Of a stretch of 64,000 nucleotides of DNA, positions 1 through 7,863 are shown piece after piece. Source of the DNA: Streptomyces sp. TLI_171 (GTDB lineage: Bacteria > Actinomycetota > Actinomycetes > Streptomycetales > Streptomycetaceae); assembly GCF_003610255.1 (NCBI RefSeq), contig NZ_RAPS01000001.1, positions 4,898,001-4,962,000 on the forward strand. Direction: 5' to 3'. The notes beneath the pieces are model-generated. The model was not told the DNA's origin. It saw only the letters and a list, made by a program, of their open reading frames with translations, and made no database searches. Within the stretch, counting starts at the first letter, position 1; each line of letters begins with the position of its first letter. The translations under genes were made by a program, and so were the position numbers.

Positions 1-733
1 CCCGCAGGTCCGCGGAGTGGCCGCCCTGGCCGGACTTCGGCACCCACTGCTCGACGTGCAGGCCCTCCGGGGCCAGCCGGTCGACCAGCTCGGCGACCTC
101 CGGCACGCCCCGGTAGCGGCGCACCGTCAGCGAGTTGTGCAGCCCCTCCGGGGTGAGCTCCACCGAGGTGGTGGCCTGCACCTGGCCGCGCGGGCCGAAC
201 TCCAGCGCCACCACGCCCGAGGCGGAGGAGCCGTGCACCGGCTTCAGGAACACCCGGCGCAGCCGGGCGGCGGCCAGCCGCTCCCGCAACTCCTCGAAGG
301 AGGACGGGAGTCCGCCGGGCAGCGCGGGCGGCACCGGCACCCCGGCGGCCGCCAGCGCCGCGTGCGTGCGCCGCTTGTCGAACATCACGGCGATCTCCTC
401 GGGGTCGCCGAGCAGCCGCACCCCGGGACGGGCGGCCAGGCCGCGCAGCGCGGCCAGCACGCCCGCGTACCACGCCGGGCCGCCCTCGACCCGGGTCGGG
501 GCGTAGCCCTCGCCGAGGACGGGACCGCGCAGCAGCCGGTCGGCCTCCGGGTCCTCACCGGGCGAGTCGATCCGGACCACCGCGCCGGGCGGCAGCTCGT
601 ACCGGCCGCTCAGCACGGCGGACCAGGGCAGCACCACGGGCTCCGGCCGGCCGGCGGCGCGGGCCGCGGCGGCGAACAGGGTGACCCTGCGGTGCCCCGG
701 GCAGCCCAGGACGACCAGCTGTGGCGGCGTCAA
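1..733 (-). CDS. STM4014 family ATP-grasp-like protein (3' end outside window)
   Basis: Reading leftward from a TTG at 731-733, the frame stays open to the window edge (244 codons). The product begins MTPPQLVVLGCPGHRR and contains VFLKPVHGSSASGV near residue 170, the Lys plus small-residue loop of an ATP-grasp nucleotide-binding subdomain. In databases such a protein sits beside STM4015 in the STM4011-STM4016 cluster, whose other members include radical SAM proteins; the pathway is uncharacterised as far as I know. The start lies 14 bp after the STM4015 stop on the same strand, so the two are probably cotranscribed. TTG is the first start after that stop and a GGCGGGG run precedes it. The ATP-grasp assignment rests on one motif and on context. 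The C-terminus is not visible. Confidence 0.75.
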   Translation of the reverse strand, partial: MTPPQLVVLGCPGHRRVTLFAAAARAAGRPEPVVLPWSAVLSGRYELPPGAVVRIDSPGEDPEADRLLRGPVLGEGYAPTRVEGGPAWYAGVLAALRGLAARPGVRLLGDPEEIAVMFDKRRTHAALAAAGVPVPPALPGGLPSSFEELRERLAAARLRRVFLKPVHGSSASGVVALEFGPRGQVQATTSVELTPEGLHNSLTVRRYRGVPEVAELVDRLAPEGLHVEQWVPKSGQGGHSADLR

Positions 734-747
734 CTCGACGGCCCCGC

Positions 748-1698
748 CTACTCGGAGATGGCGACGTAGCGCCAGTTGTCGCTCGGGTCCTCGGCGTCGG
801 AGAGGTCGATCGCGACCCCGGGGAGGGCGTCCTTCAGACGCTGCTGCATGCCCTCGGTGAGGTAGTGGTGGTGCAGGTCCAGGGTCTTCAGGTGGGTCAG
901 CGGCTGGCCCTCCAGCAGCGCGGCCACGCCCTCGTCGGTGAGCGCGCCCATCGACAGCGACAGGCCGGTCAGCCGCGGTACCACCGGGGCCCGGGCGACC
1001 TCCGCGGCGATCCGGTCCTGCTGCTCGGCGTTCTGCAGGCCCAGGTACGTCAGCGCGGGCAGGCCGGTGCCGGACAGGAACGGGGCGAGGTCCTCCACCG
1101 TCCAGTCGCCGCCGTAGTTGTCGACGCCCAGCCAGAGTTCCAGCTTCTCCAGCGCCGGGAACTCGCTGGCCCCGATCGCGCGGACCACCGAACCGGGCAG
1201 GCCGCCGGCCTCGAAGCGCAGCGCCTTCAGGTTGCGGTGCTTCGCCGGCTTCAGCGCGAGGCCCTCGTTGCCCTCCCAGTCCTCGCTGGCCCCGCGCACC
1301 ACCAGCTCCTCCAACTGCGGGAAGGCCTCGAACACCGGGCTGACGTCGCACATCTGGATCCAGGAGATCTCGCACTCCTCGTAGGTGATGTCGCCGAGGA
1401 ACAGCGCCCGCAGCGCGGGGAAGCGGTCCGCCGCGGCGAGGATCGCCGGCAGCGCCTCCGACAGCGACTCCGGCTCGTCCTGGAACCAGCGGCCGATCAC
1501 CAGCGCGGTGACCCGCTCCACCGCCACGGTCTCCAGGAACGTCCCCCAGACCTCGCCGAACTCGCTCTCGTCGTCCCAGTCCAGCCCGATCCGCCAGGCC
1601 GCGGCGGCCGCGTCCGGCAGCTTCCCCTCCGCGGCGGCGGCCCGGAAGTCGGTGACCGGAAGGTCGTGGAACCTCTCGACGTGCCGGCTGATGGCCAT
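748..1698 (-). CDS. STM4015 family leucine-rich-repeat-like protein
   Basis: The 316-residue product begins MAISRHVERFHDLPV. From about residue 90 it has irregular leucine-rich repeats of the type LxxLxLxxN/LxxL (for example FPALEKLELWLGV and LTYLGLQN), with aromatic and acidic residues in the N-terminal 80. This matches the STM4015 family, a repeat protein of the STM401x cluster with no established biochemical role. ATG is preceded by GAGGAGCAGC, a good ribosome binding site. The STM4014-type gene follows 14 bp downstream on the same strand. An LRR platform beside an ATP-grasp protein suggests a protein- or peptide-recognition step, which is inference. No signal peptide is seen, so it should be cytoplasmic. 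Confidence 0.8.
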   Translation of the reverse strand: MAISRHVERFHDLPVTDFRAAAAEGKLPDAAAAAWRIGLDWDDESEFGEVWGTFLETVAVERVTALVIGRWFQDEPESLSEALPAILAAADRFPALRALFLGDITYEECEISWIQMCDVSPVFEAFPQLEELVVRGASEDWEGNEGLALKPAKHRNLKALRFEAGGLPGSVVRAIGASEFPALEKLELWLGVDNYGGDWTVEDLAPFLSGTGLPALTYLGLQNAEQQDRIAAEVARAPVVPRLTGLSLSMGALTDEGVAALLEGQPLTHLKTLDLHHHYLTEGMQQRLKDALPGVAIDLSDAEDPSDNWRYVAISE

Positions 1699-1875
1699 GC
1701 GCTGCTCCTCGCTGTTCGTCGTGCCGTGGCCGTGCTGTGGTGAGGCCCTGTCTACCAGCCGACGACGACGTTCACCCGCACGGGGAGTGTCCGGACGCCG
1801 AGTTGTCGGTGCGGCCGCCTAGCTTTCCGGTCGGGACGTTCGGCCGCCCGGCCGGACCCGACGACGGGAGGACCC

Positions 1876-2202
1876 GTGTACCGCCAGGGTGACGTACTGA
1901 TCGTGCCGGTCGCGCAGAGCGCCGTCCCGGCCGCCGTGGCGCACATGGCGCGCCGGCCGCGGGACGGCAGGGGCCGGCTGGTGCTGGCGCTCGGCGAGGT
2001 CACCGGGCACGCCCACGCGGTGGTCGGCCCGGGCGAACTCGCCCGCGAGTCGGGCCCGTTCGGCGCCTCCTGGCTGCACCTGCCGGAGGGCGGCAAGGTC
2101 GTGCACGAGGAGCACGCGGCGATCGCGCTGCCCAGCGGCTGGTTCCGGGTGGTCCGGCAGCGCGAGTACGCACCGGGCGCGGTCCGCATGGTCGCGGACT
2201 GA
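1876..2202 (+). CDS. Small conserved protein of unknown function
   Basis: The 108-residue product starts at GTG behind GGGAGGAC. I do not recognise a named family. It begins MYRQGDVLIVPV and carries a His-rich stretch GEVTGHAHAV (about residues 40-49) and HEEHAAIAL (about 79-87), with alternating hydrophobic residues that suggest a small beta-barrel. The conserved His and acidic residues could bind metal, but nothing proves it. It lies about 50 bp upstream of a DUF6745-type gene on the same strand, so the two are likely an operon and may act together. No signal peptide or membrane segment is visible. Confidence 0.65.
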   Translation: MYRQGDVLIVPVAQSAVPAAVAHMARRPRDGRGRLVLALGEVTGHAHAVVGPGELARESGPFGASWLHLPEGGKVVHEEHAAIALPSGWFRVVRQREYAPGAVRMVAD

Positions 2203-2251
2203 ACCCCGGCCCGGCAGCCACCCCACTCAGACGACGAGCGACGAGGAAGAA

Positions 2252-3364
2252 TTGTTGAGCACCCAGCTGACGGGCCGTCCGGCCGACCTCTCGGTGGCGC
2301 ACTGGCGGGCCGTCGCCGCCGCCACCGGACCGGCCGACCGGGCCACCGCCGAGCAGGCCGTCCGGACCGCCTACCGGGCCGCCGGGCTGGCCGAGCCCGA
2401 GGAGTTCCGCTGGTACCCCTCGCCGCTCGCCGCGGTCACCGAACTGCTGGCCCGCCGCCCGGAGTTCGGGGCGAGCGTGCGGGAGCAGGTGCGCACCGCC
2501 GCCTGGCAGCGGGCCCGCAACGCGGCCTTCACCGCGCTCGGCCCCGGCGGCTGGGCCGAGCTCTGGGGCGCCACCGGCGCCGAGCTCGCCGCCACTACCG
2601 CGCTGCCCGCCGAACGGGTCCGCACCGCGCTGCTCGACCACGTCGCGCCCGAGCCCGAGCCGGTCTCCGACTGGACCGAGTCCCGCAAGCCGGTGCACAA
2701 GGAGGCCCGCCGGGTCGCCGCGGAGGCCCGCGCCGAGGTCCGGCTCGCCGTGCTGGACGCGGTGGCCGGCCAGCACGACGCCGCCTGGTTCGCGGCCTTC
2801 GACACCGCCGGCACCGGTGACGAGTCGCTCGCCGCGCTGGCCGGCGTCGCCCGCCAGGTCGGCTGGTGGTGGCCGTACGAGCGCACCGTGCTGCTCAGCG
2901 AACGCCCGGTCGCCCTGCACCGCGACGAGGCCGGCCGGCTGGACCGCGCCGACGGCCCCGCGCTCGCCTACGCCGACGGCTTCGCCCTGTACGCCTGGCG
3001 CGGCATGCCCGTCCCCGCCGACTTCCCGGACCGGTTGTCCGGCCTCACCGCGGAGCGGATCCGCAGCGAGGAGAACGCCGAGCTTCGCCGCGTCATGCTG
3101 GAGCACTTCGGCTACGACCGCTACCTCGCCGAGTCCGGCGCCGAGCCCCTGCACCGGGACGAGACCGGGATCCTGTGGCGGATCCAACTCCCGGACGACG
3201 AGCCGGTGGTGATGGTCGAGGTGGTCAACTCCACGCCCGAGCCGGACGGCACCAGCCGCACCTACTACCTGCGCGTCCCGCCCGGCACCCGGACCGCCCG
3301 GGCCGGCGTCGCCTGGACCTTCGGCGTCGAGGAGAGCGAGTACCACCCGCAGCGGGAGACCTGA
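2252..3364 (+). CDS. DUF6745-type protein
   Basis: The product of about 370 residues is rich in Ala, Arg, Trp and acidic residues. Typical segments are SVAHWRAVAAATGP near the N-terminus, EEFRWYPSPLAAVTELL near 50, GWWWPYERTVLLSERPVALH near 210 and a C-terminal half resembling a repeat-like DUF6745 domain, including the block with HRDETGILWRI. The function of this family is unknown. Two adjacent TTG codons (2252 and 2255) can start it; the GAGGAAG ribosome site at 2243-2249 is better spaced for the second. It follows the small protein at 1876-2202. No export signal is seen. The family name is from memory and could be a neighbouring DUF. Confidence 0.7.
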   Translation: MLSTQLTGRPADLSVAHWRAVAAATGPADRATAEQAVRTAYRAAGLAEPEEFRWYPSPLAAVTELLARRPEFGASVREQVRTAAWQRARNAAFTALGPGGWAELWGATGAELAATTALPAERVRTALLDHVAPEPEPVSDWTESRKPVHKEARRVAAEARAEVRLAVLDAVAGQHDAAWFAAFDTAGTGDESLAALAGVARQVGWWWPYERTVLLSERPVALHRDEAGRLDRADGPALAYADGFALYAWRGMPVPADFPDRLSGLTAERIRSEENAELRRVMLEHFGYDRYLAESGAEPLHRDETGILWRIQLPDDEPVVMVEVVNSTPEPDGTSRTYYLRVPPGTRTARAGVAWTFGVEESEYHPQRET

Positions 3365-3546
3365 CGGGTCGTCCGCCCCGGGCTGTCAAGGGTGCGGCAC
3401 TCCGAGATGCGTTTGGTGTCATTCGCTTCGATTGGGAGGATTTCGCCGAGCCGCCACCACTGTTCCGCAGGCAAGATGCCCTGGTATACCTCGAAGTCCC
3501 GGGGCGGGGCCTACTCGCCCCAGAGACGAACAGGTGGTGACGGGCA

Positions 3547-4386
3547 GTGAAGCTCCTCCGCGTGGGCCCTGCGGGCGCAGAACGACCGGTCGTACTCGCA
3601 CCCGACGGCACCGCCCACGACCTCACCCCGCTCACCCCCGACCTCGACGGCGACTTCCTCGCCACCCTCGACCCGACCGCGCTCGACGTCGCCGCCCTCC
3701 CCGAGGTCGACCTCACCGGACAGCGGATCGGCCCGCCGGTCGCCCGCCCCGGCAAGATCGTCGGCATCGGCCTCAACTACCGCGACCACGCCGCCGAGGC
3801 CGGCGCCGCGATCCCGACCGAGCCCGTCGTCTTCCTCAAGCCCACCAACACCCTGGCCGGACCCAACGACCAGGTGCTCGTCCCGCGCGGCAGCGAGAAG
3901 ACCGACTACGAGGTCGAACTCGCGGTCGTCATCGGCCGCACCGGCCGCTACCTGGAGACCGCCGAGCAGGCGGCCGCGATCATCGCCGGCTACGCCGCCG
4001 TCAACGACGTCACCGAGCGCGCCTTCCAGTTCGACCGGGGCGGCCAGTGGGACAAGGGCAAGTCCGCCGAGACCTTCACCCCCCTCGGCCCCTGGCTGGT
4101 CACCCCCGACGAACTCGGCGACCCGCAGTTCCTCGGCCTGCGCCTCTGGGTCAACGGCGAACTCCGCCAGGACGGCAGCACCGCGGACATGATCTTCCCG
4201 GTCCACGAGATCGTCCGCTACCTCACCCACTTCATGCGCCTCGACCCGGGCGACGTCATCATCACCGGCACCCCCGCCGGCGTCACCCTCGGCCGCCCGG
4301 GCACCCCCTTCCTCCGCGCGGGCGACAAGCTCGCCCTCGAAGTCACCGGCCTCGGCCGTCAGGAACTGACCCTCGGCCAGGCGTAG
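3547..4386 (+). CDS. Fumarylacetoacetate hydrolase (FAH) family protein
   Basis: The 279-residue protein has the FAH fold signature: KIVGIGLNYRDHAAEAG (about 70-86), PVVFLKPTNTLAGPND (93-108), the acidic metal-binding segment DYEVELAVVIG (120-130, Glu122 and Glu124), NDVTERAFQ with its Asp near 150, and ITGTPAGVTLG near the C-terminus. Relatives include acylpyruvate hydrolases, oxaloacetate decarboxylases and 2-hydroxyhepta-2,4-diene-1,7-dioate isomerases. Sequence alone does not fix the substrate; hydrolysis or decarboxylation of a 2,4-diketo acid is the usual chemistry with Mg or Mn. The GTG start at 3547 follows AGGTGG. The convergent TetR gene ends 29 bp downstream. Confidence 0.88.
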   Translation: MKLLRVGPAGAERPVVLAPDGTAHDLTPLTPDLDGDFLATLDPTALDVAALPEVDLTGQRIGPPVARPGKIVGIGLNYRDHAAEAGAAIPTEPVVFLKPTNTLAGPNDQVLVPRGSEKTDYEVELAVVIGRTGRYLETAEQAAAIIAGYAAVNDVTERAFQFDRGGQWDKGKSAETFTPLGPWLVTPDELGDPQFLGLRLWVNGELRQDGSTADMIFPVHEIVRYLTHFMRLDPGDVIITGTPAGVTLGRPGTPFLRAGDKLALEVTGLGRQELTLGQA

Positions 4387-4414
4387 GGCAGCGCCAGGTG
4401 CAGCGGCGGGGGGC

Positions 4415-5185
4415 TCAGAGGCCGAGGTCGCGCAGGCGGGTGAGCAGGACGCCGGCCGGGCTGTCGGCGGTCTCCAGCTGGAGCCAGCCGTGTAGGACCT
4501 CGGCGGTCTGGGCGTCGCGGACGGCCGTCGCGGCGGCCATCACCACGAACTGGTCGACCAGCCACTCGCAGAGGGAGTCGACCGGGATCTGCCGGCCCTC
4601 GTCGAGCCAGCTGATCGCGGAGGCCTCCACCACCGAGATCCAGGAGCGCACCAGCAGGGTGAGCCGGGGCCCCGCCTCGCGGACGCCGAGGTAGCGCAGG
4701 GTGCGCCGGAGCGCCGCCCGGCGGACGTCGTCGACGATCGCGGTGGTCCGGTCGGTCTCGACGACGGAGCCGCCGCGGAGCAGCGCGCCGTAACCGGCGG
4801 CGTGCTCGCCGACGAACGCGAAGTACCGGTGCAGGACGGCGCCGAGCTGCTGGGTGGGGGTTCCGGCCACCGCGTCGACGGTGAACCGGGTGGTGAGTTC
4901 GGAGGCGGCGCTGCGCAGCGCCGCCTCGTAGAGCTGCTGCTTCCCGCCGGCGAAGTAGCGGTAGACCAGTGGACGGGACGCCCCGGCCGCCTCCGCGACG
5001 TCGTCGAGGGAGACCTCCTCGGGCGGACGGGCGGCGAAGAGTTCGAGGGCGACGGCGATCAGCTGTTCACGCCGTTGCTGGACGGGCAGTCGGCGGTACG
5101 CGGCACGCCGGGGGCGCGCCGCGGCGGTCGGGTCGTCGGCGGGGCCCTCGACGGGCTCCTCGACGGGGGAGGGGGTCGCTGCCAT
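4415..5185 (-). CDS. TetR family transcriptional regulator
   Basis: The 256-residue product has a 35-residue low-complexity N-terminus rich in Pro, Glu and Ala, then a TetR helix-turn-helix: RREQLIAVALELFAARPPEEVSLDDVAEAAGASRPLVYRYF, roughly residues 38-80. The C-terminal ligand/dimer domain is all helical. The ATG at 5183-5185 is the first start compatible with the domain. It is divergent from the rhomboid-like gene at 5273 with 87 bp between starts, so it may regulate itself and that gene; a 13-bp palindrome lies in this gap. The ligand is unknown. Confidence 0.9.
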   Translation of the reverse strand: MAATPSPVEEPVEGPADDPTAAARPRRAAYRRLPVQQRREQLIAVALELFAARPPEEVSLDDVAEAAGASRPLVYRYFAGGKQQLYEAALRSAASELTTRFTVDAVAGTPTQQLGAVLHRYFAFVGEHAAGYGALLRGGSVVETDRTTAIVDDVRRAALRRTLRYLGVREAGPRLTLLVRSWISVVEASAISWLDEGRQIPVDSLCEWLVDQFVVMAAATAVRDAQTAEVLHGWLQLETADSPAGVLLTRLRDLGL

Positions 5186-5234
5186 GCGTGCCAGGGTAGT
5201 CGTCGGGCGGGGCGCCGGTCGCGGCCGCAGACTG

Positions 5235-5247
5235 TGACCAGGTGTCA
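5235..5247. promoter_or_regulatory. Candidate operator palindrome in the TetR/rhomboid divergent gap
   Basis: TGAC-N5-GTCA (TGACCAGGTGTCA) lies between the divergent starts at 5185 and 5273. Short arms and a central position make it a possible TetR site, but 4-bp arms can arise by chance. Confidence 0.25.
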
Positions 5248-5272
5248 GCTGAGCGCGGCGGAGGAGCGGCCG

Positions 5273-5923
5273 GTGCGGTGGGTGCGGGCGGCGGGGCGGT
5301 GGATCGGGAAGTCCCCGGGGACGTACGTGTGGCTGCTGCTGCTGGCGTTCACCAGTTTCGTGGTGGCCCGGATGGACCCCGGCACCCTGGAGTTCTTCCT
5401 GGAGCAGCGGTCCACGAACATCGACCAGTTGACGTCGCGCCCGGTCCACGCGCTGCTGGCCAGCCTGATCTGGACGGAGCAGGCCGACTTCTGGTTCTAC
5501 TTCGTGGTGTTCCACGTCTTCCACGTGCCCGCGGAGCGCTGGCTCGGCACCCGGCGCTGGCTGACGGTGGCGCTGACCGCGCACGTGGTGGCGACGTTCG
5601 TCAGCGAGGGCGTGGTGGCCTGGGGCGTGCACCACCACGTGCTGCCGATGAACATGTCGACCACCATCGACGTCGGGGTGTCGTACGCGCTGGCCGGTGT
5701 CGAGGGGGTGCTCACGTACCGCTTCGCCGGGGCGTGGCGGTGGGTGTACGGGTGCGGGCTGCTCGGGTTCTACCTGGTGCCGCTGCTGGCCTCGCACACC
5801 TTCACCGACCTGGGGCACTTCTGCTCGGTGCTGATCGGCCTGGCGTTCCACCCGATCACCAGGGGCCGGCCGACCTGGGACCCGTGGCGGTCCGTCAGGC
5901 GGGCGCTGCCGAGCCGGGGGTGA
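5273..5923 (+). CDS. Rhomboid-like membrane protein
   Basis: The 216-residue integral membrane protein has about six hydrophobic spans, beginning with TYVWLLLLAFTSFVVARM. It resembles the Streptomyces rhomboid-like family. IDVGVSYALAGVEG in the middle would supply the serine of the rhomboid G-x-S motif, and LGHFCSVLIGLAF near the C-terminus the histidine, so intramembrane proteolysis is possible but not shown. GTG at 5273 is preceded by GGAGGAG at 5260-5266 with 6-nt spacing, which fixes the start over other GTGs. The gene is divergent from the TetR regulator and about 55 bp upstream of the DUF885 gene. Confidence 0.75.
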   Translation: MRWVRAAGRWIGKSPGTYVWLLLLAFTSFVVARMDPGTLEFFLEQRSTNIDQLTSRPVHALLASLIWTEQADFWFYFVVFHVFHVPAERWLGTRRWLTVALTAHVVATFVSEGVVAWGVHHHVLPMNMSTTIDVGVSYALAGVEGVLTYRFAGAWRWVYGCGLLGFYLVPLLASHTFTDLGHFCSVLIGLAFHPITRGRPTWDPWRSVRRALPSRG

Positions 5924-5979
5924 CGACGCCGATACCTGGAAGGGGTTGAATTCGCCTGCGGCTACGACAGGATGGCCGG

Positions 5980-7692
5980 ATGGCTCATGAACTGAACGAC
6001 TCAGCTCCGAGCGGCCCCACCCCGCGCCGCATCGCCGACGACTACGTCCACGCCCTTGCCGGGATCGACCCGCTGACCGCGGTGTACCTCGGCCTCAACC
6101 CGGAGGACGACGGCCTGTCCGACCTGTCCCCGGAGGGCATCGAGGCCACCGCCGAACTCGCCCGCCGCACCCTCGCCGCGCTGGACGCCCTGGAGGCGGC
6201 CGGCCCGGTGGAGGACGAGGCGGAGCGCCGCTGCGCCCGGCTGCTGCGCGAGCGGCTGACCGCCGAGCTGGCGGTGCACGACGCGGGCGAGGGCTTCCGG
6301 GCGGTCCGCAACCTCGGTTCGCCGGTGCACAACACCCGCGAGATGTTCACCCTGCTGCCCACCGACACCGACGAGGACTGGCTGCGCCTGGGCCGCCGGC
6401 TGGCCCGCTTCCCGCTGGCGATGACCCAGTACCGGGAGACCCTCGCGGAGGGGATCCGGCGCGGCCTGCTGTCGGCGCCGCGCCAGGTCGACACCGTGGT
6501 CGGGCAGCTCGCCGAGTGGCTGGCGGGCGAGCACCCCGGCGGCTGGTTCGGCGAACTGGTCGCGGTCGCCCCCGAGCACCTGCGCGAGCAGCTGACCGCC
6601 AGCGCGGTCGAGGCGAACGCCGCGCTCGGCGAGCTGCGCGACTGGCTGCGCGACGTGTACGGCCCGGCCGCCCAGGGCACCCCCGACGCGGCGGGCCGGG
6701 AGCGCTACACCCGCTGGGTGCAGTTCTGGACCGGCTCCGAACTGGACCTGGACGAGGCGTACGGCTGGGCCTGGGAGCAGTTCCACGAGCTGGACGCCCA
6801 GATGCGGGTCGAGGCGGAGAAGGTGCTGCCGGGGGCGACCCCGATGCAGGCGATGAAGTGGCTGGAGAGCGACGGCCCGGCGATCCGCGGCGAGCAGGCG
6901 GTCCAGGAGTACCTGCAGGGCCTGATGGACCGGGCGATCAACGACCTGCAGGGCGTGCACTTCGACCTGGCCGAGCCGCTGCTGAAGGTGGAGTCGCGGA
7001 TCGCGCCGCCCGGCAGCGCCGCCGCCCCCTACTACACCCAGCCGTCGCTGGACTTCTCCCGCCCCGGCCGGACCTGGCTGCCGACGCTGGGCCGGGAGGC
7101 GTTCCCGGAGTGGGACCTGGTCTCCACCTGGTACCACGAGGGCGTCCCGGGCCACCACCTGCAGCTCGCGCAGTGGACGTACGTCGCGGACCGGCTCTCC
7201 ACCTACCAGGTCACCCTGGGCGGGGTCAGCGCCAACATGGAGGGCTGGGCGCTGTACGCGGAGCGCCTGATGGACGAGCTCGGCTACCTCACCGACCCGG
7301 GCCACCGCCTCGGCTACCTGAACGCGCAGATGATGCGCGCGCTGCGGGTGATCGTGGACATCGGCATGCACGCCGAGCTGGACTTCCCGGCCGACTCGCC
7401 GTTCGCCCCCGGCGAGCGGATGCTGCCGGAGCGCGCCCGGGAGTTCTTCGGCGCGTACTGCGGCCTGTCGAAGGAGTTCCTGGACAGCGAACTGGTCCGC
7501 TACCTGGGCCTGCCCGGCCAGGCGATCGGCTACAAGCTCGGCGAGCGGGCCTGGCTGCGCGGACGGGCCGCGGCCCGGGCGGCGGCGGAGGCGAACGGTG
7601 CCGAGTTCGACCTGAAGGCCTGGCACATGGCCGCGCTGTCGCAGGGCTCGCTGGGCCTGGACGACCTGGTGACCGAGCTCAGCGGGCTGTAG
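5980..7692 (+). CDS. DUF885 family putative metallohydrolase
   Basis: The 570-residue protein matches the DUF885 family: alpha-helical throughout, with WYHEGVPGHHLQ holding HEGVPGHH at about residues 386-393. This resembles a zinc-peptidase motif in which two His and a Glu would coordinate metal and activate water. A downstream MEGWALYAE (about 423-431) and a nearby conserved Glu are also typical of DUF885. No signal peptide is visible, so it is probably cytoplasmic, although some family members are secreted. Substrate unknown; a peptidase role is inference from the motif. The ATG at 5980 overlaps no other gene and a following exporter has its own leader. Confidence 0.85.
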   Translation: MAHELNDSAPSGPTPRRIADDYVHALAGIDPLTAVYLGLNPEDDGLSDLSPEGIEATAELARRTLAALDALEAAGPVEDEAERRCARLLRERLTAELAVHDAGEGFRAVRNLGSPVHNTREMFTLLPTDTDEDWLRLGRRLARFPLAMTQYRETLAEGIRRGLLSAPRQVDTVVGQLAEWLAGEHPGGWFGELVAVAPEHLREQLTASAVEANAALGELRDWLRDVYGPAAQGTPDAAGRERYTRWVQFWTGSELDLDEAYGWAWEQFHELDAQMRVEAEKVLPGATPMQAMKWLESDGPAIRGEQAVQEYLQGLMDRAINDLQGVHFDLAEPLLKVESRIAPPGSAAAPYYTQPSLDFSRPGRTWLPTLGREAFPEWDLVSTWYHEGVPGHHLQLAQWTYVADRLSTYQVTLGGVSANMEGWALYAERLMDELGYLTDPGHRLGYLNAQMMRALRVIVDIGMHAELDFPADSPFAPGERMLPERAREFFGAYCGLSKEFLDSELVRYLGLPGQAIGYKLGERAWLRGRAAARAAAEANGAEFDLKAWHMAALSQGSLGLDDLVTELSGL

Positions 7693-7847
7693 TCGAAGGA
7701 GCGCCCCGGGTGGCCGTTGCGGCCGGGCACCCGGGTCCGCCGCCGTCTCAAATCGTGACATCACCGGACAAACTGCCTTGCCGCTGCTCCGATCGGGGGT
7801 TTCCCTGGAGAGAGCGCCGTGTGCGCCCTGCCTCACTCCCGAATCGC

Positions 7848-7862
7848 GGAAGGCGGCCTTCC
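7848..7862. promoter_or_regulatory. Palindrome overlapping the exporter ribosome binding site
   Basis: GGAAGGCGGCCTTCC: 6-bp arms and a 3-nt loop. It could hide the Shine-Dalgarno sequence GGAAGG in a hairpin or be a repressor site for the exporter. Short, so tentative. Confidence 0.35.
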
Positions 7863-7863
7863 G

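Noticed and set aside
3265..3474. Small - strand gene before the FAH-family gene
   Set aside because: It overlaps the end of the DUF6745-type gene antisense; the 182-bp gap before 3547 shows only a possible promoter and no consistent codon bias.
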